Shown here piece by piece: positions 25,742 through 34,316 of a stretch of DNA of 64,000 bases. The notes under the pieces were generated by a model. It was not told where the DNA came from. It worked only from the letters and a program-made list of their open reading frames with translations, and made no database searches. The DNA lies in contig NZ_FMHU01000001.1 of NCBI RefSeq assembly GCF_900091415.1, positions 62,001 to 126,000 of the forward strand. Reading direction: 5' to 3'. The stretch is from Micromonospora inyonensis. GTDB taxonomy: Bacteria; Actinomycetota; Actinomycetes; Mycobacteriales; Micromonosporaceae. How positions within the stretch are numbered: the first letter of the stretch is position 1; each line of letters opens with the position of its first letter. The translations under genes and the position numbers were made by a program.

Positions 25742-26338
25742 TCAGGCCGCCGGCTCGCCCCGCTGCGCGGCGACGTGCTCCACCAGGGCCACCAGCACCA
25801 GCTTGCCGGACTGGCGGTCGCGGGCGTCGCAGAGCACCAGCGGCACGTCCGGGTCGAGGTCCAGCGCGTGGCGTACCGAGTTCAGACTGAACCGGCGGGA
25901 GCCGTCGAAGCAGTTCACCCCGACCACGAACGGGATGCCCCGCTGCTCGAAGTAGTCCACCGAGGGGAAACAGTCGGCCAGCCGCCGGGTGTCGGCGAGC
26001 ACCACCGCGCCGAGCGCGCCGAAGGCCAGCTCGTCCCAGAGGAACCAGAACCGGTCCTGCCCCGGCGTACCGAAGAGGTAGACCTGGAGGTCCTCGTTGA
26101 TGGTGATCCGACCGAAGTCCATGGCGACCGTGGTGGTGGACTTGCCCTCCACGCCGGAGGTGTCGTCGGTGCCGATCCCGGCGTTGGTGAGCACCTCCTC
26201 GGTCTGCAACGGACGGACCTCGCTCAGCGCACTCACCAGGGTCGTCTTGCCGGCCCCGAAGCCCCCGGCGATCAGGATCTTCAGTGCCAACGGAACCCGC
26301 CGGCCGGATCCGTCACGGTCAGAGTGCACGGAGTCCAT
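25742..26338 (-). CDS. conservon GTP-binding protein (CvnD-type)
   Basis: 198-residue Ras-like GTPase of the actinobacterial conservon family. It has the P-loop ILIAGGFGAGKTTLVSAL, a switch-II-like VYLFGTPGQDRFWFLWDEL and VVLADTRR. The guanine-specificity loop is VNCFDGS rather than NKxD, as usual in this family. Last of four genes transcribed leftwards; its ATG at 26338 overlaps the DUF742 gene by 20 bases. In the family these GTPases cycle with a roadblock protein beside a membrane kinase-like protein, a system linked to development and antibiotic control in Streptomyces (family knowledge). Confidence 0.93.
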   Translation of the reverse strand: MDSVHSDRDGSGRRVPLALKILIAGGFGAGKTTLVSALSEVRPLQTEEVLTNAGIGTDDTSGVEGKSTTTVAMDFGRITINEDLQVYLFGTPGQDRFWFLWDELAFGALGAVVLADTRRLADCFPSVDYFEQRGIPFVVGVNCFDGSRRFSLNSVRHALDLDPDVPLVLCDARDRQSGKLVLVALVEHVAAQRGEPAA

Positions 26339-26708
26339 TCGCCACCGCCTTGAGGATGTTGTCGTCGGGAAGGAACGCAGTGGACGACGGCTCGTGCACG
26401 GTGACGAGTCCGCCGGTGAGCAGGTCACCGAGGAGCACCCGGACCACGCCGACGGCGAGGTCGAGGTGCGCGGCGAGTTCCGCCACCGACACCGGCTCGA
26501 CAGCCAGCGCGACCAGGTGGCGGTGCTCCGGGTGCAGGTGGGGGTGGTCGTGCGGGTCGGTGTCCCGGGTCGCCAGCACGAACGCGACCAGGTCGAAGTC
26601 ACCGGCGGCCGAGGCCACGCGTCCACCGGTGACGGCGTACGGGCGGACGACCGGGCCGGCCTCGTCGTCCAGCCACTCGTGCCGGGGCCCCGGCGGTTCA
26701 GCCCGCAT
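26319..26708 (-). CDS. DUF742 protein (CvnC-type)
   Basis: 129-residue protein of the DUF742 family, a winged-helix-like fold found almost only in conservons. Typical features are VRPYAVTGGR near the N-terminus, VSVAELAAHLDLAVGVVRVLLGDLLTGGLVTVHEP in the middle and the FLPDDNILKAVANGLRAL end. Third gene of the operon. It overlaps the roadblock gene by 11 bases and the GTPase gene by 20, which implies coupled translation and fixed stoichiometry. The biochemical role is not established in the family; it is thought to be part of the complex. Confidence 0.93.
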   Translation of the reverse strand: MRAEPPGPRHEWLDDEAGPVVRPYAVTGGRVASAAGDFDLVAFVLATRDTDPHDHPHLHPEHRHLVALAVEPVSVAELAAHLDLAVGVVRVLLGDLLTGGLVTVHEPSSTAFLPDDNILKAVANGLRAL

Positions 26709-27120
26709 CGGCCACGACCGTCGAGCCCCGGGACGGGGTGCTGAGCGTCTCGCCGACCCGGGTCACCAGCATCGCCATCTCGTACGCGACCAGGCCAATG
26801 TCCGTGTCGGCGTCGCTGAGCACGGCCAGACACGCGCCCTGGCCGGCGGTGGTGACGAAGAGGTACGCCGACTCCATCTCCACCACCGTCTGGCGCACCG
26901 GCCCGGCCGCGAAGTGCCGGCTGGCTCCCTTCGCCAGGCTCGCGAAGCCGGAGGCCATGGCGCAGAAGTGCTCGGCCGCGTCCCGTTCCAGTCCGGCGGA
27001 GGCGCCCATGAGCAACCCGTCCGCGGAGAGCACCACCGCCTGCTGGGCGGCCGGCACCCGGTCCACCAGTTCGTCGAGCAGCCAGTCGAGATCGGCGGCC
27101 TGCCTCGTGGGTTGCACCAC
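26698..27120 (-). CDS. roadblock/LC7-domain protein (CvnB-type)
   Basis: 140-residue single-domain roadblock protein. DLDWLLDELVDRVPAAQQAVVLSADGLLMGASAGLERDAAEHFCAMASGF is the canonical actinobacterial roadblock start. Such proteins dimerise and act on the cognate Ras-like GTPase, probably as GTPase-activating or scaffold subunits. Second gene of the conservon; its ATG overlaps the end of the kinase gene by one base. Confidence 0.94.
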   Translation of the reverse strand: MVQPTRQAADLDWLLDELVDRVPAAQQAVVLSADGLLMGASAGLERDAAEHFCAMASGFASLAKGASRHFAAGPVRQTVVEMESAYLFVTTAGQGACLAVLSDADTDIGLVAYEMAMLVTRVGETLSTPSRGSTVVADAG

Positions 27121-29495
27121 TACCCGTCCCTTCCCGTTCCGGTGACAGTTTCGTTGGACGCTCCGCCGGGTCGCACCCGGGGTAGCTCCGTGGTCGGTTG
27201 GTCCGCCATCGACACGGTCGGGCCGACCGGCACCGTGGGGGCGTCGACCGCAGTGGACGGCAGGGCGTCGGGCTCCGCCGGGTACGTTCCCACGCGTCGC
27301 CCCCGGGCGGTGCCCGCCTGGAGCGCCGCCATCGCCGCCCGTACCTGCTCCGGGCTGCGCGGCGACGGCTCGCCGCCCGGACGGCGCGGCTGCCGGGCCG
27401 GGCCCCGCTGCCGGATCCGGCGGGGCAGCCCGTCCGGGCCGACCGGAACCTCGGCCAGACCCGGTCGCGCCGTCGCCAGCGGCACCACCGAGGGCGGCTC
27501 CGTGCGCCTGCGGGCCGAGCGGGCCGAGCGGGCCGAGCGGGGCCGCGGCAGTGTGCTCAGCTTCGTCACCTTGGCCATCCGGGCGCTGGAGCGGTCGCTG
27601 GGCGGCCGGGGCGGCTCGGTGGTCACCAGGTCGGACGGCAGGAGCACCACCGCGGTCGTTCCGCCCTGCGAACCGGGGCGCAGCCGCACCCGGACGCCGT
27701 GCCGGGCCGCGAGCCGGGCCACCACGAAGTGCCCGAGGCGGGCGCTGACCGCCGGGTCGAACTCCGGGGACCGGGCCAGCTGGCGGTTGGCCTCCTCGAT
27801 CGCGTCGGCGGTCATGCCCAGGCCCCGGTCGGAGACCTCGACGGCGTACCCGTTGGGCAGCAGTTCACCGCGGACCACCACCCGGGTGTCCGGGGCGGAG
27901 AAGACGGTGGCGTTCTCGATCAGCTCGGCCAGCAGGTGCATCACGTCGCCGACGGCCCGGCCGACCACCGCCGTGGGCCGCACCGGGGCGATGTCGACCC
28001 GGTCGTACGCCTCGACCTCGGAGATCGCGCCCCGGACCACGTCCAGCACGGCCACCGGGTTGCGCCAGCCCCGCCCCGGCGCCGCTCCGGCGAGGATGAC
28101 CAGGTCCTCGGCGTGTCGGCGCATCCGGGTGGCGAGGTGGTCGACCCCGAACAGCTCGGCCAGCTCCTGCGGGTCCTCGGTACGGCGCTCCATCCGGTCG
28201 AGCAGGGCGAGCTGTCGGTGCACCAGGCCCTGGGTGCGCCGGGCGATGTTGAGGAAGACCTGGTTGAGCCCGTGCCGCAGGGCCGCCTCGTCGACGGCGG
28301 ACCGGACCGCGGTCCGTTGGACGGCACCGAACGCCTGCCCGACCTGACCGATCTCGTCGGTACCGAACTCCAGGAGCGGGGCCTCCCGGGCGACGTAGAC
28401 CTCCTCGCCCCGGCGCAGTCGGGACACCACGTCGGGCAGTCGCCGCTCGGCCAGCTCGGTGGCGGCCGTCCGGACCCCGGTGAGTCGCCGGATCAGCGAG
28501 CGGCCGACCCGCAACGCCACGACCAGGGAGGCCACCACGGCCACCAGTCCGAGCAGCCCGGCGGCGGCGAGCCGGGCGAGGATGCCGACGGCCGCCGGCA
28601 CCGACCGCTCGGTCAGCGCCTCCGCCTCGGCCAGTTCGAAGTCGCGCAGGTGGCGCTGGACGACGTCGTACGTGGTCCGCCAGGTCCGCGCGTCCACCGA
28701 CGGCGGGTCGCCCGGATCGGCGGCGACCAGGTCGTCCTGCATCCGCCGCAGCCGGAGGAAGTCCTCCCCCTCGGCCAGCCGCTGGAAGGCGCTGCGGCTG
28801 GCGCCCGGCAGGTCGTCCACGGCCACGGCGGTCGCGTACCGCTGGTTGCCGATGGTCTGCACCAGCGCGGTGTGCTCACCCCGGGCGTACCGGCCGGCGG
28901 CGAACGCCCCGGCGGCCAGCGAGTCGGCCTGGCTGAGCAGCTCCCGGGCGTGCCCGAGCGAGCCCAGCGCCCGGGCCTGCCGGGTGAGGCCGTCGTCGGG
29001 GCCGGCGGCCATGGCGGAGAAGGTCTGGAACGCCGCGGTGAGCATCCCGGTGTAGAGGCCGTGCGCGCCGGCCCGGTCCATCTGCCGCCGGTCGATGAAC
29101 CGCCGCCCGGCGGGGAGCGCCTCCACGGCGGTGAGGAGCCGGTCGAGACGGGCGTCGAGCAGGTCGTCGGCGGCGTCCCGCAGGTCCTTGCCGTCGGCCC
29201 GGCGCCGCAGCTCGGCCACCGCCGCGTCGGTGCGCACCCGCTGGTCGCGCAGCTCGGTCACCTCGCCACCAGCGGCGAGTTGGACCACCGAGAGCCGGCG
29301 CTCCCGTTGCAGCTCGATGACCACCCGGTCACCGGGCAGGCCCAGGTCCCGCAGCAGGGTGCCGGCGGCGAGCAGGTCGAGGGCCGGGCCGAGGGCCAGG
29401 GTGGTGGCGAAGATCCACAGTGCCAGCAGTGCGGACAGCGGAACGACGACCAGCGCGGTCAGCTTGGTGCGGATCGGCCAGTCGCGGGAGTTCAT
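27120..29495 (-). CDS. conservon sensor kinase-like membrane protein (CvnA-type)
   Basis: 791-residue membrane protein. An N-terminal helix (about 12-34) and a second near 305-330 flank an extracytoplasmic nitrate/nitrite-sensing-like helical domain. A HAMP-like region follows, then a degenerate histidine-kinase unit whose ATPase boxes are clear: LAELIENATVFSAPDTRV (N box) and VEVSDRGLGM (G1). The C-terminal 170 residues are disordered and rich in Arg and Pro. The ATG at 29495 has GAGGTG upstream and begins MNSRDWPIRTKLTALV, the family's usual start. It heads the four-gene conservon; no response regulator is encoded nearby, as is normal for conservons. Confidence 0.92.
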   Translation of the reverse strand: MNSRDWPIRTKLTALVVVPLSALLALWIFATTLALGPALDLLAAGTLLRDLGLPGDRVVIELQRERRLSVVQLAAGGEVTELRDQRVRTDAAVAELRRRADGKDLRDAADDLLDARLDRLLTAVEALPAGRRFIDRRQMDRAGAHGLYTGMLTAAFQTFSAMAAGPDDGLTRQARALGSLGHARELLSQADSLAAGAFAAGRYARGEHTALVQTIGNQRYATAVAVDDLPGASRSAFQRLAEGEDFLRLRRMQDDLVAADPGDPPSVDARTWRTTYDVVQRHLRDFELAEAEALTERSVPAAVGILARLAAAGLLGLVAVVASLVVALRVGRSLIRRLTGVRTAATELAERRLPDVVSRLRRGEEVYVAREAPLLEFGTDEIGQVGQAFGAVQRTAVRSAVDEAALRHGLNQVFLNIARRTQGLVHRQLALLDRMERRTEDPQELAELFGVDHLATRMRRHAEDLVILAGAAPGRGWRNPVAVLDVVRGAISEVEAYDRVDIAPVRPTAVVGRAVGDVMHLLAELIENATVFSAPDTRVVVRGELLPNGYAVEVSDRGLGMTADAIEEANRQLARSPEFDPAVSARLGHFVVARLAARHGVRVRLRPGSQGGTTAVVLLPSDLVTTEPPRPPSDRSSARMAKVTKLSTLPRPRSARSARSARRRTEPPSVVPLATARPGLAEVPVGPDGLPRRIRQRGPARQPRRPGGEPSPRSPEQVRAAMAALQAGTARGRRVGTYPAEPDALPSTAVDAPTVPVGPTVSMADQPTTELPRVRPGGASNETVTGTGRDG

Positions 29496-30006
29496 CAGCA
29501 CCTCGCCCGGACGGTGTGGCAGGAGTGGCGCCGGCAGCCGGCCGGGCAGCGACGCCCGGCGCACCGGGCACCGGTACGAGCGCCTTCGGCAGGATACGTA
29601 ATCGTGCGCTGATGCACTACCGTCCGTTCCGTCCGCTCAGGTTCCCACCTGACCTCGTCCACCGTGGACGAACGTACGCGGGCACCCCGCCGGTGATGCG
29701 ACGGGGTGACCGGTGACGCGTCCCGGACCGGATCGGGCGGCGCGGGATCGGGTGGCGCGGGATCGGGTGGCGCGCGTCCGGCGCGGGGGCAGAGGCGGCA
29801 CGCGGGCCGGGCCTCGCGGTGTGCCCTGTCCTGAGGGCCGCGCCCGGCACGGTGCGCACCCGATCCAGCTCTCTTGAATCGATCAAGTTTTCGCTCGAGA
29901 TCGGCATGCGGGCCCGGTCATGTCGGCCACCTCAGCGGGAAAGTAGGCGCAATCGGGATTGGCGATCAGGTCGACGCGGGAATAGCAGGTGACGAAGGAG
30001 GAGGCC
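29496..30006. other. divergent intergenic region with 15-bp tandem repeats
   Basis: 511 bases between the conservon and the next operon. It holds three head-to-tail copies of a 15-bp unit (GATCGGGTGGCGCGG with small changes, 29731-29775) and the inverted repeat CTTGA-ATCGA-TCAAG (29873-29887), a plausible operator. The ribosome site AAGGAGGAGG at about 29995 belongs to the next gene. No reading frame here is convincing. Confidence 0.6.
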
Positions 30007-30609
30007 ATGTCGCCCACGCAGGTAGTCGTCATCGTTCTCGTCGTACTCGTGATCGCCGCCGGGATCGCGCTGGCCGTGGTCGCCGGACGCCGTCGGCAGC
30101 TGCGCCAGCGGTTCGGACCCGAGTACGACCGGGTCGTCGCCGAGCGCGCCAGCCGCAGCGAGGCGGAGAAGGAACTCCGTGCCCGTGAGCGGCGGCACGC
30201 CGAGTTGACCCTGACCCCGCTCAGCCCCGAGTCGCGCACCCGTTACGCCGCCGCCTGGGAGGAGGTCCAGCTCCGCTTCGTCGACACCCCCGCCGAGGCG
30301 GTCGGCGACGCCGACGCGCTGGTCTCCCGTCTGGTCGCCGAGCGCGGCTACCCGACCGGGGACTTCGACGAGCAGGCCGCGCACCTCTCCGTCGACCACG
30401 CCCGTACGCTGGCCCGCTACCGCGAGGCCCACGACATCCACCTGCGCAACGAGCGCGGCGAGGCCAGCACCGAGGAACTGCGGCAGGCCGTCGTCCACTA
30501 CCGGGCCCTCGTCGCCGACCTGCTCGGCACCGAGCCGGTCGCGGCCCAGCCGCCGGCACCGCGCCACGCCGAGGAGACCGAGACCCCGCACGACGTCACG
30601 AGCCGCTGA
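30007..30609 (+). CDS. membrane-anchored hypothetical protein
   Basis: 200-residue protein with an N-terminal membrane helix (about 6-27: VVVIVLVVLVIAAGIALAVVAG) followed by an Arg-rich stretch and a soluble helical domain. The ATG has AAGGAGGAGG 5-8 bases before it. The motif WEEVQLRFVDTPAEAVGDADALV and the later EELRQAVVHYRALVADLLG recur in the next gene, so the two share a domain. Function unknown. The positive residues after the helix predict a cytoplasmic domain. It is 13 bases upstream of its paralogue and surely cotranscribed. Confidence 0.8.
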   Translation: MSPTQVVVIVLVVLVIAAGIALAVVAGRRRQLRQRFGPEYDRVVAERASRSEAEKELRARERRHAELTLTPLSPESRTRYAAAWEEVQLRFVDTPAEAVGDADALVSRLVAERGYPTGDFDEQAAHLSVDHARTLARYREAHDIHLRNERGEASTEELRQAVVHYRALVADLLGTEPVAAQPPAPRHAEETETPHDVTSR

Positions 30610-30622
30610 GGAGGCCGCCGCC

Positions 30623-31615
30623 ATGCGCCAGCAGGAGCAGCAGACCGACCAGACCGAGGTGGTCCGCTCGGAACCGGTACCGGTGCCGCCGCCGGACGCC
30701 ACCGCCGGCCGGCACGGGGACCGCGCCGGGCGGACCGAGGTGCCCGAGGACGCGCTCGACGACCGGGGCACCTTCGACGACCCGTCCGTCGCCCAGCGGC
30801 GGGACGGGGGCCACCACCGGACCGGGGAGAGCCCGGAGAACCCGCGTGGAGCCGGAGCCGACCGGAGGGCGGACTTCCACCAGCCCGGCCCGGTGCCGAC
30901 CGCCTTCGGGGCGACCACGGTCGGCGGTGCGGTCGCCGCGTCGGCGCTGGCCAGCCCGATCCCCGCCGACGAGCCGGACCCGCGCGAGGAACGCACCGCC
31001 CGCCCCGGCGACGGCGCCGTCGGCCAGCGGGGAGCCGGCCGGCGGGCGGACCCCACCGCGCTGCTGCACGGCCACCACCGCGAACAGACCGTCGACGAGG
31101 CCGAGACGACCGGGCGGCACCCGGACGGGACGCCCGGGGCCCGGACCGACCACCGGGAGACCGGGCAGGACCGGGAGACCAGGCGGAACCCCGACACCGG
31201 CGTCGTGGTCGGTGGTGCCGGCTACGGCAGCCCGGACCCGGCGCTGGTGGACCCGGACGCCGCCCCGGCGACGGCCGTCCCCACCGGCACCCCGGACACG
31301 CTGACCGCCGCCGGTACGACCGGGTCCTCCCCGTCCGCCCTCGCCGAGCCGGCCACGCTCCTCGCCCCGGGGACCGCGCAGGGCTTCCGGGACCGCTGGC
31401 GGGACGTCCAGCTCCGCTTCGTCGACGATCCCAAGGCAGCGGCCGGGCAGGCCCAGGGGCTGGTGGAGGAGGCGATCCACGCGCTCGCCGCAGCCCTGGC
31501 GGAACAGAAGAACCGGATCGGCGGCTGGCAGGACGACGGCTCCGTCGACACCGAGCAGCTCCGCCAGGCGGTACGCCAGTACCGCGACTTCCTCGACCGG
31601 GTCCTCGGCCGCTGA
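30623..31615 (+). CDS. hypothetical protein, paralogue of the preceding gene product
   Basis: 330-residue protein without a membrane helix. About 240 N-terminal residues are hydrophilic, rich in Asp, Arg, Gly and Pro, and probably disordered. The C-terminal 75 residues repeat the domain of the preceding product: RDRWRDVQLRFVDDPKAAAGQAQGLV then TEQLRQAVRQYRDFLDRVLG. I do not recognise a function. Cotranscribed with the preceding gene and followed by a strong hairpin terminator. Confidence 0.75.
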   Translation: MRQQEQQTDQTEVVRSEPVPVPPPDATAGRHGDRAGRTEVPEDALDDRGTFDDPSVAQRRDGGHHRTGESPENPRGAGADRRADFHQPGPVPTAFGATTVGGAVAASALASPIPADEPDPREERTARPGDGAVGQRGAGRRADPTALLHGHHREQTVDEAETTGRHPDGTPGARTDHRETGQDRETRRNPDTGVVVGGAGYGSPDPALVDPDAAPATAVPTGTPDTLTAAGTTGSSPSALAEPATLLAPGTAQGFRDRWRDVQLRFVDDPKAAAGQAQGLVEEAIHALAAALAEQKNRIGGWQDDGSVDTEQLRQAVRQYRDFLDRVLGR

Positions 31616-31618
31616 ACC

Positions 31619-31665
31619 ACACCCGGAACACCCCGACCACGACCCGGTCGGGGTGTTCCGGGTGT
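31619..31665 (+). terminator. 20-bp perfect hairpin terminator
   Basis: Arms 31619-31638 and 31646-31665 are perfectly complementary over 20 bp (left arm starts ACACCCGGAACACC) with a 7-base loop. It lies 4 bases after the stop of the paralogue gene and separates it from the symporter gene. There is no T-run. Confidence 0.85.
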
Positions 31666-31737
31666 ACACGGGGAGTAACAGGACGATTCCCGGGGTAGTA
31701 CCGGCCCCTATCGAACCTCACCGAAGGGGACGGGGGC

Positions 31738-33396
31738 ATGGACGGTGGCGGCCTGCGACTCGACATGGACGTGCTGGACTACGGCATCCTCGTGCTGTAC
31801 TTCGTCACCGTGCTGGGGGTCGGCTTCGCCGCCCGCCGGGCGATCCGCACCAGCGTCGACTTCTTCCTCTCCGGGCGCTCCCTGCCGGCCTGGGTGACCG
31901 GCCTCGCCTTCGTCTCGGCCAACCTCGGTGCACTGGAGATCATCGGGATGGCCGCCAACGGCGCGCAGTACGGCATGATGACCCTGCACTACTACTGGAT
32001 CGGCGCCGTGCCGGCGATGGTCTTCCTGGGCATCGTGATGATGCCCTTCTACTACGGCTCGCGGGTCCGCAGCGTGCCCGAGTACCTTCGGCTGCGGTTC
32101 AACCGCCCCACCCACCTGCTCAACGCGCTGAGCTTCGCCGTCGCCCAGGTGCTCATCGCCGGAGTGAACCTGTACGCGCTGGCCCTGGTGATGCAGGCCC
32201 TGCTCGGCTGGCCGCTCTGGGTGGCGATCGTGGTCGGCGCAGCGATCGTGCTGGCCTACATCACCGTCGGCGGGCTCTCCGGCGCGATCTACAACGAGGT
32301 GCTCCAGTTCTTCGTCATCCTCGCCGGGCTGATCCCGATCACCGTCGTCGGGCTGGTCAAGGTGGGGGGCATGGACGGCCTGATGGACGCGGTCCGCGAC
32401 TCGAAGCTGGGTGAGGCCGGTCTGCACACCTGGGCGGACACCGGGAGCACGGCCAACCCGCTCGGCGCGCACTGGATCGGGATCGTCTTCGGGCTCGGTT
32501 TCGTGCTGTCGTTCGGGTACTGGACCACGAACTTCGCCGAGGTGCAGCGGGCGCTCTCCGCGCGGAACATGAACGCCGCCCGGCGTACGCCGATCATCGC
32601 CGCCTACCCGAAGCTGGTCATCCCGGTGGTCACCGTGATCCCCGGCCTGATCGCGCTGGTCACGGTGCAGGGGCTCGGCGCGGAGACCGGCGGCCTCCAG
32701 TACAACAACGCGATTCCGCTGCTGATGCGGGACCTGCTCCCCAACGGCGTGCTCGGGGTGGCGGTGACCGGTCTGATCGCCTCGTTCATGGCCGGCATGG
32801 CGGCCAACGTCAGCGGCTTCAACACCGTCTTCACCTACGACATCTGGCAGGCGTACGTCCACCGGGACCGCTCCGACGAGTACTACCTGCGCGTCGGGCG
32901 GCTCGCCACCGTCGGCGGCGTGGTGGTCGGCATCGGCACCGCGTTCATCGCCGCCGGCTTCAGCAACATCATGAACTACATCCAGGCGCTCTTCTCGCTC
33001 TTCAACGCCCCGCTCTTCGCCACCTTCATCATCGGCATGTTCTGGAAGCGGATGAGCCCGGCCGCCGGTTTCCTGTCGCTGCTGTCCGGCACGGTGGCCT
33101 CGCTGGCGACGTACCTGCTCTACAAGGGGGGCGTGCTGGCGTTCGACTCCGACCTGGAGGAGAGCTTCTGGGGTGCCGGCATCGCGTTCGTCACGGTGGC
33201 CGTGGTCGCCGTCGTGGTCACCCCGCTCACCCGCCCGAAGCGCGACGACGAACTGCGCGGCCTGGTCTACGGCGCCGGCGGGGTCGACCTGACCGCCGAC
33301 GGGCTCGTCGGGGACACCGCCTGGTACCGCTCGCCGATCCTGCTCGGCGGGATCGCCCTGCTCCTGTCCGTCCTGTTCTACCTGCCGGTCCTCTAG
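31738..33396 (+). CDS. sodium:solute symporter family protein
   Basis: 552-residue SSS-family membrane transporter with about 14 predicted helices. Landmarks are DFFLSGRSLPAWVTGLAFVSANLGALEIIGMAANG (helix 1-2 region that forms the sodium site), GGLSGAIYNEVLQFFVILAG and the NFAEVQRALSARNMNAARRTPIIAAYPK loop. Substrates of this family include sugars, monocarboxylates and amino acids; this one is not assigned. The ATG has GAAGGGGACGGGG upstream. A small membrane protein gene follows after 12 bases and is probably cotranscribed, an arrangement often seen with SSS genes. Confidence 0.93.
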   Translation: MDGGGLRLDMDVLDYGILVLYFVTVLGVGFAARRAIRTSVDFFLSGRSLPAWVTGLAFVSANLGALEIIGMAANGAQYGMMTLHYYWIGAVPAMVFLGIVMMPFYYGSRVRSVPEYLRLRFNRPTHLLNALSFAVAQVLIAGVNLYALALVMQALLGWPLWVAIVVGAAIVLAYITVGGLSGAIYNEVLQFFVILAGLIPITVVGLVKVGGMDGLMDAVRDSKLGEAGLHTWADTGSTANPLGAHWIGIVFGLGFVLSFGYWTTNFAEVQRALSARNMNAARRTPIIAAYPKLVIPVVTVIPGLIALVTVQGLGAETGGLQYNNAIPLLMRDLLPNGVLGVAVTGLIASFMAGMAANVSGFNTVFTYDIWQAYVHRDRSDEYYLRVGRLATVGGVVVGIGTAFIAAGFSNIMNYIQALFSLFNAPLFATFIIGMFWKRMSPAAGFLSLLSGTVASLATYLLYKGGVLAFDSDLEESFWGAGIAFVTVAVVAVVVTPLTRPKRDDELRGLVYGAGGVDLTADGLVGDTAWYRSPILLGGIALLLSVLFYLPVL

Positions 33397-33408
33397 GAGG
33401 CGCACGCC

Positions 33409-33711
33409 ATGGACGACCAGACGGCCCACGACCCGTTGGTGGACGAGACCGAGCGGGAACGCGGCCGGTCGGCCGCCGCCCGGCTGTTCGACATCCGCCG
33501 GGTGATCGGTGGGCTCTTCGTCGCGTACGGGCTCATCGTGGGCGGTACCGGACTCCTCGACGACCGGGCGGCGATCGAGAAGGCCGAGGGGGTCCGGATC
33601 AACCTCTGGGCGGGCCTGGGGATGCTCCTGCTCGGGTTGGTCTTCCTGGTGTGGCAGTGGCTGCGGCCGGCCGAGGCCCCGGCGGAGTCCGGTTCCGACC
33701 CGGCACGCTGA
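33409..33711 (+). CDS. small two-helix membrane protein
   Basis: 100-residue protein with two predicted helices (about 32-51, VIGGLFVAYGLIVGGTGLLDD, and 67-87, LWAGLGMLLLGLVFLVWQWL) and charged ends. It lies 12 bases after the symporter gene with AGGAGG before the ATG, so it is likely translated from the same mRNA and may be a symporter accessory subunit. That role is inference; no family is recognised. Confidence 0.8.
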   Translation: MDDQTAHDPLVDETERERGRSAAARLFDIRRVIGGLFVAYGLIVGGTGLLDDRAAIEKAEGVRINLWAGLGMLLLGLVFLVWQWLRPAEAPAESGSDPAR

Positions 33712-33839
33712 CCGCCGGGGAGCCCGACCCCCGACCGGTCACCGGTTCGGCCGGGCGACCCGGCACGGCGCATGGGGTGGGCTCTGCGGGGTACGCGGGA
33801 GGGATCAGGGAACGCGCCTGGGGACAGGAGGGCAGCACC

Positions 33840-34208
33840 ATGACCGATCGCGACCGTAACGCCGACCGGCCCCTGGAGGAGAGCCCCGAGATGGCCGCCG
33901 CGGCGGACGACGAGACGACGGTGCCGCAACTGGTGACCGGCGGTGGCCCGGACGACGAGACTCCGGACTTCGTGGCACCGGGCGAGTCACCGGCCGGGAG
34001 CGGCGGCACCGACGAGCTGGTCGGCGACGCGTACGCCGGCACCAGCGGCGTGGGCCGCACGACTGTCCGTACCGGTGGGGAGCAGCCCTGGGATCCGGCG
34101 GACCTGGCGGTGGCCCGGGGCCAGGACCCGGATCCGGAGAACGTCGAACGGGCCCGGCGCGACCTGGAGCGGGACGGCCGGGCGGCGGTCGAGCGCACCG
34201 TGCCCTGA
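33840..34208 (+). CDS. hypothetical acidic protein
   Basis: 122-residue protein rich in Asp, Glu, Gly and Pro with no hydrophobic core, probably disordered in its first 90 residues. The last 30 (PWDPADLAVARGQDPDPENVERARRDLERDGRAAVERTVP) form a likely helix and resemble small actinobacterial proteins of unknown function. AGGAGGGCAGCACC before the ATG at 33840 supports the start. A large hairpin terminator follows the stop. Confidence 0.7.
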   Translation: MTDRDRNADRPLEESPEMAAAADDETTVPQLVTGGGPDDETPDFVAPGESPAGSGGTDELVGDAYAGTSGVGRTTVRTGGEQPWDPADLAVARGQDPDPENVERARRDLERDGRAAVERTVP

Positions 34209-34218
34209 GCAGACGGGC

Positions 34219-34258
34219 GGGGCCCCCGGCCGACCGCGTGGGTCGGGCCGGGGGCCCC
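34219..34258. terminator. GC-rich hairpin between convergent genes
   Basis: Arms GGGGCCCCCGGCCGACC (34219-34235) and GGTCGGGCCGGGGGCCCC (34241-34258) pair with one bulged base. It sits between the convergent acidic-protein gene and the cellulase, so it can serve both strands. Confidence 0.7.
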
Positions 34259-34316
34259 GGGAGGCCCGCCGCTCAGGCGCCTCACAACCTGGGGGCGGCG
34301 GACAGGCCGCGGAGGT

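Noticed and set aside
27198..29612. 804-codon plus-strand open frame
   Set aside because: Mirror of the conservon kinase gene, with composition typical of a shadow frame.
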